NCBI RefSeq assembly: GCF_000151205.2
Contig: NC_016051.1
Span: 868,001 to 932,000 of the forward strand
DNA length: 64,000 nucleotides
Direction of reading: 5' to 3'
From: Thermococcus sp. AM4
Lineage (GTDB): Archaea; Methanobacteriota_B; Thermococci; Thermococcales; Thermococcaceae
Of the stretch, positions 53,804 to 63,664 are shown in pieces; within the stretch, counting starts at the first letter, position 1, and the number at the start of each line of letters is the position of its first letter. The notes under the pieces are model-generated. The model made no database searches, was not told the origin of the DNA, and saw only the letters and a program-made list of their open reading frames with translations. Position numbers and translations under genes: made by a program.

Positions 53804-54394
53804 ATGCTACTCCCGATGCACATCTTCGTTGCCTACCTCATAGGGGCCTGGAGGGGCTGGAACAGGAAGCTCCTCGGGCTGTTCGTCATAGCCAACTCCG
53901 CTCCCGACTACAGCTTCATTCAGATGCTCCTCACCACCGGCGACTTCACGAGGACCTTCTTCAACAACGGCTTCGTCTCGTTCATCTACATGCTCCCCTT
54001 CGGTCCGCTTGGAGTTCTGGGCAACGGCCTGCACCTGCTCGCGGACTTCTTTACAGGAGGAATTCCTTTTCTTCCCGATGGCATTTGGTACGGCTTTCCA
54101 AGGCTCGGCTGGCACCTCTGGGGCAAGTTCATACTCGTCCCATGGGAAGTTCCGATAGCGGTTGCCGGCCTCTACGCGGCCTACAGGCTCGGAGCGGGTA
54201 AGGTTCTCTACTCGCTCTCGGCGTTCCTGCTCGGCTACGCCGTCTTCATCGCCCTCAGTCCGCTCTACCTAATCAACCCGTTCCTCTCGACGGGGCTCAG
54301 CTTCCTCGTCCTCTGGTACCTCTACGAGAAGGTGGAGATAATAGACCTGCTGGAGGGCAAGATGGTGAGAAAAGCGGAGGGGGCTAAAGCCTAG
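53804..54394 (+). CDS. Membrane protein of the metal-dependent-hydrolase-like (YdjM/DUF457) type
   Basis: 196 residues with about four to five hydrophobic helices. The N-terminus MHIFVAYL, followed by NSAPDYSF and [12 protein letters not shown], places H, D and HxxxD in the pattern of YdjM/LexA-regulated membrane hydrolases. Enzymatic activity is not established. GAGGTG is 6-7 bases before the ATG. It overlaps the UbiD gene by 11 bp. Confidence 0.62.
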   Translation: MLLPMHIFVAYLIGAWRGWNRKLLGLFVIANSAPDYSFIQMLLTTGDFTRTFFNNGFVSFIYMLPFGPLGVLGNGLHLLADFFTGGIPFLPDGIWYGFPRLGWHLWGKFILVPWEVPIAVAGLYAAYRLGAGKVLYSLSAFLLGYAVFIALSPLYLINPFLSTGLSFLVLWYLYEKVEIIDLLEGKMVRKAEGAKA

Positions 54395-55649
54395 CCCTCT
54401 CGAATTCTTCCTTTCTGTCGAGGGGTTTCGTCGCGTCTATGCCCCACTTGGCGGTTAAGCTCTTCTCAGCGGAAGGGTCGAGGGAGCTGCCGCGGGCGTT
54501 GGGGACTATCACGAGGTCCTTATCTGCCTGGAAGCGTGTCGCTATCGCCCACTCCACGTCGCGGTCATCGTAGATGTCTATGTCCTCGTCAACGACAACC
54601 ACGTGTTTAAGGCTCGGGTGGCCGGCGAAGGCCGCTAAAATCGCGTTCTTGCCGTCGCCGTCGTGCTGTTTGGTTATTGAAACAACGGCGTGGAGCCACA
54701 TGGCTCCTCCTTCCGTCAGACGAACGCCGTGAACCTTTGGAACCACGCGCTTGACGCTCGCGTATATTTGAGGCTCCTTTGGAAGGCCCATGAGCATGAA
54801 GTGCTCGTAGCCACCTGGCAGGAGGGCGTGGAAAATAGGCTCATCAACGTGGTACATCCTCTCAAAGACGACCAGCGGCTGCTTCCTCACGTAGTCGTAG
54901 GTTCCCGTTATGTCCACGAACGGCCCCTCATCGACAAGCTCCGGAGTTATCTTCGCCTCGAAGACGAACTCGCTCTCGACCGGCACGGGAATCCCTCCCA
55001 GCTCGACGACCTCAACCGGCTTCCCGAAGGCGAGCTCGCTGAGTTTGGAGGCTATCTCAAGCTCGCTGATTCCGTAGGCGGTGCTGGTAGCTCCGGCCAG
55101 GAGAAGGTGAATTGGATTTCCCACGACGATTCTAACGTCCAGCTCTTCCCCGTGCTCGGCCCTGTCCTTCCACATGGCGTAGAGGTGCCTCGGGACGAGC
55201 CTTATCGCAGCGGTTCTCTCGTCCCTGACCATCATTCTGTGGAATGACATGTTGACGAAGCCGCTATCGTCCTTTGCGATGACCATCGCCGAGGTGAAGT
55301 AAGGCCCGCCGTCTTTAGGATAGTACTTCGGAACCGGAAGCTCGAGGAGGGAGAAATCGTCTGTAGAGTTCTTCAGAAAGGGGGCGCTTTCAGCGGTTCT
55401 GTATGGTGAGGGATTTTCCATCGCCTCCGCGAGCATGTGAATTAGGTTCTCTTGTTTGGTGTTCAGAAACCCGGCTATTCTCTCGCGGGTGCTCCATATG
55501 TTTCCAGCGACCCTCCAGCCGTCAACGTCCTCGAAGAGAACCGGCCTGTCGCGATACCTGAGGAGGTATCTGGTTATCCCGAGCTCCTTGCTCACGGGTT
55601 CCTTTATGACGATCAGGTCATCGAAGGTTCGAAGAATTTCCTCCAGCAT
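54384..55649 (-). CDS. UbiD-family prenylated-FMN decarboxylase (probable anhydromevalonate-phosphate decarboxylase)
   Basis: 421 residues. UbiD signature regions include [39 protein letters not shown], and [15 protein letters not shown]. In most archaea a UbiD paralog decarboxylates trans-anhydromevalonate 5-phosphate in isoprenoid synthesis; the size and single-copy context make this a reasonable guess. Other UbiD substrates remain possible. Activity would need a UbiX-type prenyltransferase, not seen in the window. Confidence 0.8.
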   Translation of the reverse strand: MLEEILRTFDDLIVIKEPVSKELGITRYLLRYRDRPVLFEDVDGWRVAGNIWSTRERIAGFLNTKQENLIHMLAEAMENPSPYRTAESAPFLKNSTDDFSLLELPVPKYYPKDGGPYFTSAMVIAKDDSGFVNMSFHRMMVRDERTAAIRLVPRHLYAMWKDRAEHGEELDVRIVVGNPIHLLLAGATSTAYGISELEIASKLSELAFGKPVEVVELGGIPVPVESEFVFEAKITPELVDEGPFVDITGTYDYVRKQPLVVFERMYHVDEPIFHALLPGGYEHFMLMGLPKEPQIYASVKRVVPKVHGVRLTEGGAMWLHAVVSITKQHDGDGKNAILAAFAGHPSLKHVVVVDEDIDIYDDRDVEWAIATRFQADKDLVIVPNARGSSLDPSAEKSLTAKWGIDATKPLDRKEEFERARL

Positions 55650-55716
55650 GCCACCACCTTAGGTCGTTGTTCCAAAAGGTCTATAAAGCCTTTTTCCAGA
55701 GTTGCTTTGATTGGCC

Positions 55717-57111
55717 ATGCCCATGGTTGTCCTCAGGATCCCGGACGGTTCAGCACTGGTCAAAATCGAAAAGGCGGATCCAAGCGTTTATTTCAAGATC
55801 TACGACCTGCTCACCTACAAGAAGGACTACGGCAAATGGGAGAAGCCTGAGAGCCTCTACGACCCCTACGAGAAGACCTTTCCTGTGGGCCTGCTCCCGC
55901 GGGTCAAGAAGTTCCTCAACAGCAAGGGCTACCGCGTCCGCGTGAAGGACGAGAGGAAGATCAGGGGAGTCAAGCTCAACTCAAGCTGGAACGAGAGCTA
56001 CAAGCTGAGGCGCTATCAGGGGAGAGCTGTAAGGAAGGCCCTGAAGGAGAAGATGGGCGTTTTAGCTTTGCCCGTCGGGAGCGGAAAGACGGTCGTCGGG
56101 CTGAGAATAATCCACGAGCTCGACCTTTCAGCGCTCATCGTCGTCCACACGAAGGAGCTCCTTTACCAGTGGGCCGAGAAGGTGGAGGAACTCCTCGGCG
56201 TCAAAGCCGGAATCGTCGGCGACAACAAGTGGAACGAGGAGAACGTAACGGTAGCAATGATACAGACCCTCCTTTCGAGGGGCGTTGAGGAGCTGAAGAA
56301 CGACTACGCAATAGTCATGTTCGACGAGTGCCACAGGACTTCAGCGGCTGAAAAGTTCTACCAGCTGGGGATAAGCCTCCCGCAGGTTTACCGCTTCGGG
56401 CTCTCGGCGACGCCGTGGAGGCGCGTTCGCGGGGAGGAGATAAAGATTGAGGCCGTCGTCGGGCCGATAATCTACGAGGTAAGGGCCGAGGACCTGATAA
56501 GGGAAGGCTTTCTAGCAAAGCCTCGCTTCGAGGTGATAACCTACGAGTCGAGCATGCCGTCCTTCAGCGAGCGCTATAAGGAGCTCTACGAGGACGTCGT
56601 TATGAACAACGACGAGAGGAACAGGGCGATAGTGGCGAAGGCCAAGGAGCTCGTCAGGAAGGGCCACCGCGTCCTCATCGACGTAAAGCGCATAGAGCAC
56701 GGCAAAATCCTGAAGGAGATGCTCGAAAAAGAGGGGATCAAGGCGGAGTTCCTGAGCTCCCAGAGCCAGAACCGCTGGGAGGTTCTCGAGGCGTACAAGA
56801 ACGGCGAGATTCCGGTTTTGATCTCAACTCTCCTCAAGGAGGGGGTCGATATCCCGGAGATCTCCGCCATAATCCTAGCAGGGGGAGGAAAGAGCGACAT
56901 CATGACTATACAGACCATAGGGAGGGCCCTGAGGCCGAAGAAGGGCATGAGGGCGGTTATAGTTGACGTCGCCGACGACGATCCCCTGCTCTACACGCAC
57001 TTCATCGAGAGGCAGAAAGCGCTCAAGCAGTACTACGGAAGGTACTACGACAGGGAATCAAAGCTCAACGAGACAGTCTCCAAAAAGCGCCGCCCTCGTC
57101 AAAGCCCTTGA
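55717..57111 (+). CDS. SF2 DNA/RNA helicase (DECH box, XPB-like)
   Basis: 464 residues. Motif I LPVGSGKTVV, motif Ia VHTKELLYQW, motif II FDECHRT, motif III GLSATPWRR, motif VI TIQTIGRALRPKKG. An N-terminal ~85-residue part precedes the motor. The layout resembles XPB-like or type III restriction-like helicases of archaea, probably in repair. TATA tctataaagcc near 55685 gives a very short leader; ATGs at 55717 and 55723 are close. Its last 54 bp overlap truA. Confidence 0.85.
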   Translation: MPMVVLRIPDGSALVKIEKADPSVYFKIYDLLTYKKDYGKWEKPESLYDPYEKTFPVGLLPRVKKFLNSKGYRVRVKDERKIRGVKLNSSWNESYKLRRYQGRAVRKALKEKMGVLALPVGSGKTVVGLRIIHELDLSALIVVHTKELLYQWAEKVEELLGVKAGIVGDNKWNEENVTVAMIQTLLSRGVEELKNDYAIVMFDECHRTSAAEKFYQLGISLPQVYRFGLSATPWRRVRGEEIKIEAVVGPIIYEVRAEDLIREGFLAKPRFEVITYESSMPSFSERYKELYEDVVMNNDERNRAIVAKAKELVRKGHRVLIDVKRIEHGKILKEMLEKEGIKAEFLSSQSQNRWEVLEAYKNGEIPVLISTLLKEGVDIPEISAIILAGGGKSDIMTIQTIGRALRPKKGMRAVIVDVADDDPLLYTHFIERQKALKQYYGRYYDRESKLNETVSKKRRPRQSP

Positions 57112-57861
57112 GTACCTGTTAAAGATGTCGCGTTTGGCCTTTGCAAGGCCCTTCTCATCGGTTTTGAATTCGATTTGCCCGTAATCGATGTGCCACAGGA
57201 CGAGGTTCTCTGGAGGAGCCGGCGGAACCTTCTTCCTGTAAGTTCCCTCGAGCATTGCCCCGACCTCCTCGACGTCAAGAAGACCGAGCCCGCAGAAGCG
57301 GAGCGCGTTGACGATCCTCCGAACCATCTCCCAGAGGAAGCTTTTTCCAGTGATTTCAATCACGTGGTAACCCTGTCTCTGGATGATGCCGATGTGAGTT
57401 ATCTCCCTGACCGGATCCCTGCCGGGTTCTAGCCTCGCGAAAGCTGAGAAATCGTGAAGGCCCTCGAAGAGCTTTGCACACTCGGCCATGCTGAGAACGT
57501 CAAAGCCTTCGTCTATGAGGTAATAGCGGTAGGTCTTCGACCTCGCCCAGAACCTCGGGTGGAAGTCGTCGGGAACCTCGGCAACGCCGAGAACCCAGAG
57601 ATCGTGGAGGTGGTGGTTAAGCACATCTGGCCTCGCCAGATCGGCCCTTTCTCCCGGGATAAAGGAGACCACGTTGAAGAACGCCGAGACACCACGGTCC
57701 GTCCGGGAAGCGCCCTTAAAGTCGTTTTCCTCGGGGCCATCTATGATCCTGAGTTTTGTCAGAACGCGGATGAGCTCTCCCTCGACCGTTCTAACGCCAG
57801 GCTGTCTCTGAAAGCCGTAGAAGGCGGTGCCGTCGTAGGCAACTCTGAGGGCGAGCTTCAT
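57058..57861 (-). CDS. truA: tRNA pseudouridine synthase TruA
   Basis: 267 residues. Catalytic Asp in KGASRTDRGVSAFFNV, with LRVAYDGTAFYGFQRQPG at the N-terminus and GKSFLWEMVRRIVNALRF near the C-terminus. It modifies U38-40 in tRNA anticodon arms. GGGTGATCTT is before the ATG. It sits next to tRNA-Pro and is convergent with the helicase. Confidence 0.94.
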   Translation of the reverse strand: MKLALRVAYDGTAFYGFQRQPGVRTVEGELIRVLTKLRIIDGPEENDFKGASRTDRGVSAFFNVVSFIPGERADLARPDVLNHHLHDLWVLGVAEVPDDFHPRFWARSKTYRYYLIDEGFDVLSMAECAKLFEGLHDFSAFARLEPGRDPVREITHIGIIQRQGYHVIEITGKSFLWEMVRRIVNALRFCGLGLLDVEEVGAMLEGTYRKKVPPAPPENLVLWHIDYGQIEFKTDEKGLAKAKRDIFNRYSRALTRAALFGDCLVEL

Positions 57862-57877
57862 AAGATCACCCTAAAAC

Positions 57878-57955
57878 TGGTGGGGCCGCCGGGATTTGAA
57901 CCCGGGTCACGGGCTCCCAAAGCCCGCAGGATGGGCCAAGCTACCCTACGGCCCC
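57878..57955 (-). tRNA. tRNA-Pro (anticodon TGG)
   Basis: Acceptor stem GGGGCCG/CGGCCCC with discriminator A and encoded CCA. The anticodon arm is CGGGC-ttTGGga-GCCCG, and the T arm has GGGTTCAAATCC. No intron; total 78 nt. Transcription would use the TATA at about 57988. Confidence 0.92.
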
Positions 57956-57977
57956 CTGCCCGGGGAATAAGGGCCCT

Positions 57978-57997
57978 GCAAAGCTTATAAACTTTGC
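57978..57997. promoter_or_regulatory. Palindromic TATA element between tRNA-Pro and the DPM synthase gene
   Basis: GCAAAG-CTTATAAA-CTTTGC: a perfect 6-bp inverted repeat around a TATA box readable on both strands. Its centre is 32 bp from the tRNA 5' end and 41 bp from the ATG of the glycosyltransferase gene, so it can serve both. Confidence 0.6.
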
Positions 57998-58028
57998 GGG
58001 CTTTAGTTCCTTGGCTGGGGGTAACGTT

Positions 58029-59111
58029 ATGCAGGGAAGCGAGAGACCAAAGGTATCGATAGTGATTCCCACGTACAACGAGCGGGACAACCTTGAGGAG
58101 CTCTTCGAGAGGATATCGAGGGCAATGAAGGGGGAAGGCTACGACTTCGAGATCGTGGTCGTGGACGACGACTCCCCCGACGAAACGTGGAAAAGGGCGA
58201 TGGAGCTGGCTGAAAGGTATCCCGTCAAGGTTATCAGGAGAACGGACGAGAAGGGGCTTTCCTCCGCTGTAATCAGGGGTTTTAAGGAGGCAAGCGGCGA
58301 CGTGTTTGTCGTTATGGACGCCGACCTTCAACACCCGCCCGAGAAGATCCCGGAGCTCGTTAAGGCCATAGAGAACGGGGCCGACGTGGCGATAGCGAGC
58401 CGCTACGTTCCGGGCGGGGGCGTGGAGAACTGGTACTGGTACAGGAAGCTCATCTCCCGGGGCGCGATAATGATAGGAAGACTCGCTCTCCCGAGAATCA
58501 GGGGAATAAAGGATCCAGTGAGCGGTTTCTTCGCCCTCCGGAGGGAAGTCGTCGAGAACGTTGAGCTCAATCCGATCGGCTTCAAGATCCTCATGGAGAT
58601 ACTGATCAAAGGGAACTACCGAAAGGCCGTTGAGGTGCCCTTCAAGTTCGGCCTCAGGAAGGCCGGTGAAAGCAAACTCGGCGGAAAGACCATCGTATCC
58701 TACCTCAAGCACGTCTACCGCCTGATGCGCTGGTCGGGGGAGCTCGACAGGCTCGTGAAGTTCAGCGTCGTTGGTCTCTCGGGAATCCTCGTAAACGAGG
58801 GGTTCCTGTGGTTCTTCGTCTCGGAGCTGGGCATGGACAAGATAATCGCCAACGTCCCGGCAACCGAACTCGCCATACTGAACAACTTCCTGTGGAACGA
58901 TCTCTGGACGTTCAGGGACCTCAGAAAAGCCCCTCTGTGGAAGAGGCTCGCGAGCTTCCACGTGGCGGCGTTGATGGGGGCGCTCGTGCAGTGGGCGATA
59001 TACGCGCCGCTCGTCTACCTCGGCATTAACTACCTCATAGCGAACCTCCTCGGCATAGGAGCGTCTTTCGTCGTCCGCTTCCTCTTCAACAGAAACGTGA
59101 CGTGGGGATAA
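58029..59111 (+). CDS. Dolichol-phosphate mannose synthase with GtrA-like membrane domain
   Basis: 360 residues. The GT2 catalytic domain (residues ~8-230) has IVIPTYNERDNL, VVVDDDSPDET, and D97-A-D99-L-Q101 with H102, the metal/GDP-mannose site, matching the DADLQ motif of the structurally known Pyrococcus furiosus enzyme at offset 8. Residues ~240-360 hold four hydrophobic helices of the GtrA type. It transfers mannose to dolichol phosphate for glycoprotein synthesis. Confidence 0.92.
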   Translation: MQGSERPKVSIVIPTYNERDNLEELFERISRAMKGEGYDFEIVVVDDDSPDETWKRAMELAERYPVKVIRRTDEKGLSSAVIRGFKEASGDVFVVMDADLQHPPEKIPELVKAIENGADVAIASRYVPGGGVENWYWYRKLISRGAIMIGRLALPRIRGIKDPVSGFFALRREVVENVELNPIGFKILMEILIKGNYRKAVEVPFKFGLRKAGESKLGGKTIVSYLKHVYRLMRWSGELDRLVKFSVVGLSGILVNEGFLWFFVSELGMDKIIANVPATELAILNNFLWNDLWTFRDLRKAPLWKRLASFHVAALMGALVQWAIYAPLVYLGINYLIANLLGIGASFVVRFLFNRNVTWG

Positions 59112-59124
59112 GGGAAAACGGGGA

Positions 59125-60795
<1,671 letters not shown>

Positions 60796-63006
60796 TCACT
60801 TTCTCCTCCTGAGGAGGAGCGGGATTATTGCGAGGCCGACTATGGCGGCCGGACCGCAGAGTATCGTGCCCTTCTTGGTGGTGCTCGTGGTTGTTGGAGC
60901 TGGTGTAGTGGTGCTGGTCGTGGTAGTCGTTGTGGTGGTAGTGGTCGTAGTGGTTGTGCTTGTCGTCGTTGTGGTGGTAATGGTTGTGGTAGTCGTAGTG
61001 GTGCTCGAAGTGGTGGTTGTGGTAGTTGTTGTAGTTGTTGATGTTGTCGTCGTGGTCGGGCTGGTTGTGGTTGTTGTGGTGGTTGTAGTAGTTGTGGTCG
61101 TCGTCTGGGGTGCGAAGTTCAGCTTGAGGGTCTTGGTGACCTTGTTTCCGTAGAAGTCAACGGCCGTGACCCTGATCTCGTAGTTCGACTTCTCGAGCGG
61201 CGGGATCTGGAAGAGGAAGTACTTGTTCGTGGGCTTTCCGCTGGCGGGCTCGGCCGGGAAGCGGGTGGTGTTTCCGTAGGCGAAGAGCTTTCCGCTCTTC
61301 TCGTCGTAGATCTCGGCGTAGAGGTCGCGGATGCCGATGTTGTCGGAGGCGCTGACGTAGAGCTTTATGACCTTGCCCGGCACGGGCTTGCTCGGGAGGG
61401 TGTAGGCTATCGAGAGGTCCGGGGCCTTGGTGTCCTTCTCGAGGTCAACGACGAGCTGCCAGGTTCCGAGCGGGACCGTGACGTTGAGGAGCATGTAGTG
61501 CTTGTCACCGATGGTTCTCTCGCCGAGCACCTTGTAGGTGATGTTGGTGGCGTTGGGATCGACCTTGGCCCCCTCGGGGACAACCACCGTCAGGGGTCCG
61601 GTAATCGGCTTGTACTCGTTTATGAACTTGATCGCGGTTCCGTCGCTTCCCTCGTGCCTGAAGACTATGAACTTCTGGGGAACAGGGAGGGATGCGAAGT
61701 CCCCGAAGACGGTTCCGAACATCTCCTCGACGGGCTTCATCTCGACGGTTCCGTTTTCGTAAATCGTTATGAGGTTCGAACCGTACCAGGTCGGGCTCCT
61801 TCCGGGCCTGCTCGGCGGGTTGGTTTCCTTGTCGGGGGCACCGGTTGAGGTCAGCGTGGCGAACCAGTGCTTCCTGCCCTCCTTGTCGATGAAGATGACC
61901 GTCTTGTCGTGGTGGATGTGGCCGCTCAGGACGAGCGCTATGTTGTACTTCTCGACGTCCTGGAGGAAGCGCCTGGCTATGTCCTCGCTCGTGTGCTCCG
62001 GCCCGCCTATCCAGTACCAGCTGACGTGAGGCGCTATCTCGGCCCAGGACTCGTTGTCGAAGGCGGTTCCGTTGATGTAGCCTCCCTTCTTGCCTAGGGA
62101 CGCGCTGTACCAGAACGGGTGGTGGACGAGCACTATCGGAACCTTGTCCGGGTGCTCCTCGAGGACCTTCTCCATCCACTCGAGCTGGGCCATGTCGGGA
62201 TGACCCTCGTCGCCCCTGCTGTCAAGGCCGATTATGAGGAACTTCCCTATTATCCTGTAGAAGTACCTCGGGCCGATGAGCTTCGTGAAAACCGTCGGCG
62301 GATCGTCGTGGTTGCCCTTGATGTTGATGACGAGCCTTCCGCCGGCTGAGGTCCTCTCCAGTATGTCGAGCATTATCTGATAGCCGGCGTAGTCACCGGC
62401 AGTATCAACGTCGTCACCCGTGTTGATTATGAGCGTTGCGTTGGGGTTCATCGTCCAGTAGGTGTAGGCGCTGTCGGTGGCAACTGCACTGTGAAGGGGT
62501 ATGACGTTGGAGCAGTTCTTCTCGAGCTTGAAGATGTCCCTCTGGAAGAAGTCACCGCAGACGTAGCCTATCTTCGAACCGCTGGTTATGTGGGTGTCGC
62601 TGACCTGGGCTATGTTGAGAACCGCCGGGTACTCCTTGAAGACGTAGACGCCGTTCGGAATTACGGTTTCACCTGAAGGTGTGTGGACGATCAGGAAGTA
62701 GTCATCGGGTACGACGTCTTCTGGGATCTTGGCCGTTATGACGCCGCCGTTCATGAAGGTCTCGAGCTCGTAGGGGCCGTGAAGGATGGAGACTATCTCG
62801 ACCTTGGTTATGTTCACTCCCGCCTTCGGAACGAGGGTTATCTCCGATCCAGGTGTCGCTATGGCCGGTGCACCGGGCGCCGGCTCCACGAGGGCGGTGC
62901 TGTACGCGTAGCTGACGGTGGAGGCTGCGGTGGTTGTCCTCACCCCGCTCAATCCGAAGATGGCTCCAATAAGGAGGAGCACGACCAAAAACGCGACCTT
63001 CCTCAT
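60796..63006 (-). CDS. Large surface metallophosphoesterase with Thr-rich stalk and CGP-CTERM tail
   Basis: 736 residues. Signal peptide (to ~25), an N-terminal beta domain, then a calcineurin-like phosphoesterase: AQVSDTHITS, NTGDDVDTAGDY, KGNHDDPP, LVHHPFWYS, LSGHIHHDKT. Further beta domains follow (to ~residue 640). A ~75-residue stretch is almost all Thr (60880-61106), and the end is CGPAAIVGLAIIPLLLRRRK-like. The mature enzyme likely stands off the surface on a glycosylated stalk. GGTGATGCT precedes the ATG. Confidence 0.9.
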   Translation of the reverse strand: MRKVAFLVVLLLIGAIFGLSGVRTTTAASTVSYAYSTALVEPAPGAPAIATPGSEITLVPKAGVNITKVEIVSILHGPYELETFMNGGVITAKIPEDVVPDDYFLIVHTPSGETVIPNGVYVFKEYPAVLNIAQVSDTHITSGSKIGYVCGDFFQRDIFKLEKNCSNVIPLHSAVATDSAYTYWTMNPNATLIINTGDDVDTAGDYAGYQIMLDILERTSAGGRLVINIKGNHDDPPTVFTKLIGPRYFYRIIGKFLIIGLDSRGDEGHPDMAQLEWMEKVLEEHPDKVPIVLVHHPFWYSASLGKKGGYINGTAFDNESWAEIAPHVSWYWIGGPEHTSEDIARRFLQDVEKYNIALVLSGHIHHDKTVIFIDKEGRKHWFATLTSTGAPDKETNPPSRPGRSPTWYGSNLITIYENGTVEMKPVEEMFGTVFGDFASLPVPQKFIVFRHEGSDGTAIKFINEYKPITGPLTVVVPEGAKVDPNATNITYKVLGERTIGDKHYMLLNVTVPLGTWQLVVDLEKDTKAPDLSIAYTLPSKPVPGKVIKLYVSASDNIGIRDLYAEIYDEKSGKLFAYGNTTRFPAEPASGKPTNKYFLFQIPPLEKSNYEIRVTAVDFYGNKVTKTLKLNFAPQTTTTTTTTTTTTTTSPTTTTTSTTTTTTTTTTSSTTTTTTTITTTTTTSTTTTTTTTTTTTTTSTTTPAPTTTSTTKKGTILCGPAAIVGLAIIPLLLRRRK
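60880..61106 (-). repeat. Low-complexity Thr-codon tract
   Basis: About 75 codons, nearly all ACN (Thr), with a few Ser, Pro, Ala and Ile. On the plus strand it is a GTGGT-rich stretch. Such tracts are prone to slippage. Confidence 0.85.
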
Positions 63007-63061
63007 AGCATCACCACGAAAAATGAGCGAAAAAATCGATATAAACTTTGTCCCACTCGGC

Positions 63062-63607
63062 TCATCCCCGCCGGTAGAGGCCGACAACCTCACCCCAGGC
63101 CAGGACGTGACCCTTCATCTCCCTCTCAAGGTCTCCCCTCGAAGAACCGGGCTTGAGGCTGAGCTCCGTGTCGAGGGCGTAGACCTTGAAGTGATAGTGG
63201 TGCGCCTTGCCCGGCGGTGGACAGGGCCCGTTGTAGCCGATCCTCCCGAAGTCGTTCCTTCCCTGGACGATGTGGATCGGCTCGTCGGTTTCCCCCTTCT
63301 TGGGTATCCACGACGGGATCTCCCCGAGCGGCGGGATGTTCCAGGCTATCCAGTGGGTGAACGTTCCTCCCGGCGCGTCGAGATCGTCCACTATAACGAC
63401 GAGGGACTTCGTCCCCTCTGGAATTTTGCCGACATAGATCGGCGGGTTCGTGTCGTCGCCATCGCAGGTGTACTCCCTCGGTATGAAGCCTCCGTCGTGG
63501 AAGACGGATCCAACTTCGAGGGTCTTGGCTTCCATCTTCCCACCCCCACCGGTTATGCAACCGGCGGACAGGACCAGCAGCACGAGCAGGGGAACCAGCC
63601 ACCTCAT
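63062..63607 (-). CDS. PEBP/YbhB-YbcL-family lipoprotein
   Basis: 181 residues. Lipobox LLVLSAGC then GGGGK linker. PEBP motifs: VIVDDLDAPGGTFTHWIAW (ligand pocket) and GYNGPCPPPGKAHHYHFKVYALD. Bacterial and archaeal PEBP members have unclear roles, possibly small-molecule binding or protease inhibition. The ATG at 63607 follows the shared TATA element; the mature protein should be lipid-anchored outside. Confidence 0.88.
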   Translation of the reverse strand: MRWLVPLLVLLVLSAGCITGGGGKMEAKTLEVGSVFHDGGFIPREYTCDGDDTNPPIYVGKIPEGTKSLVVIVDDLDAPGGTFTHWIAWNIPPLGEIPSWIPKKGETDEPIHIVQGRNDFGRIGYNGPCPPPGKAHHYHFKVYALDTELSLKPGSSRGDLEREMKGHVLAWGEVVGLYRRG

Positions 63608-63628
63608 GGTCTCAACTACTCTTTCCTC

Positions 63629-63643
63629 CGTAAAAGCCTTTAG
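63629..63643. promoter_or_regulatory. Shared near-symmetric TATA element of PEBP / DUF402 pair
   Basis: TAAAAGCCTTTA (63631-63642) is centred 29 bp from each divergent ATG (63607 and 63665), implying near-leaderless transcripts both ways. Confidence 0.5.
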
Positions 63644-63664
63644 CCCTGCCACCAACCGATAACC

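Noticed and set aside
60880-61106. Repetitive GTGGT-rich stretch considered as a CRISPR-like or minisatellite array
   Set aside because: There are no regular repeat and spacer units. It is in frame with a protein and encodes Thr.
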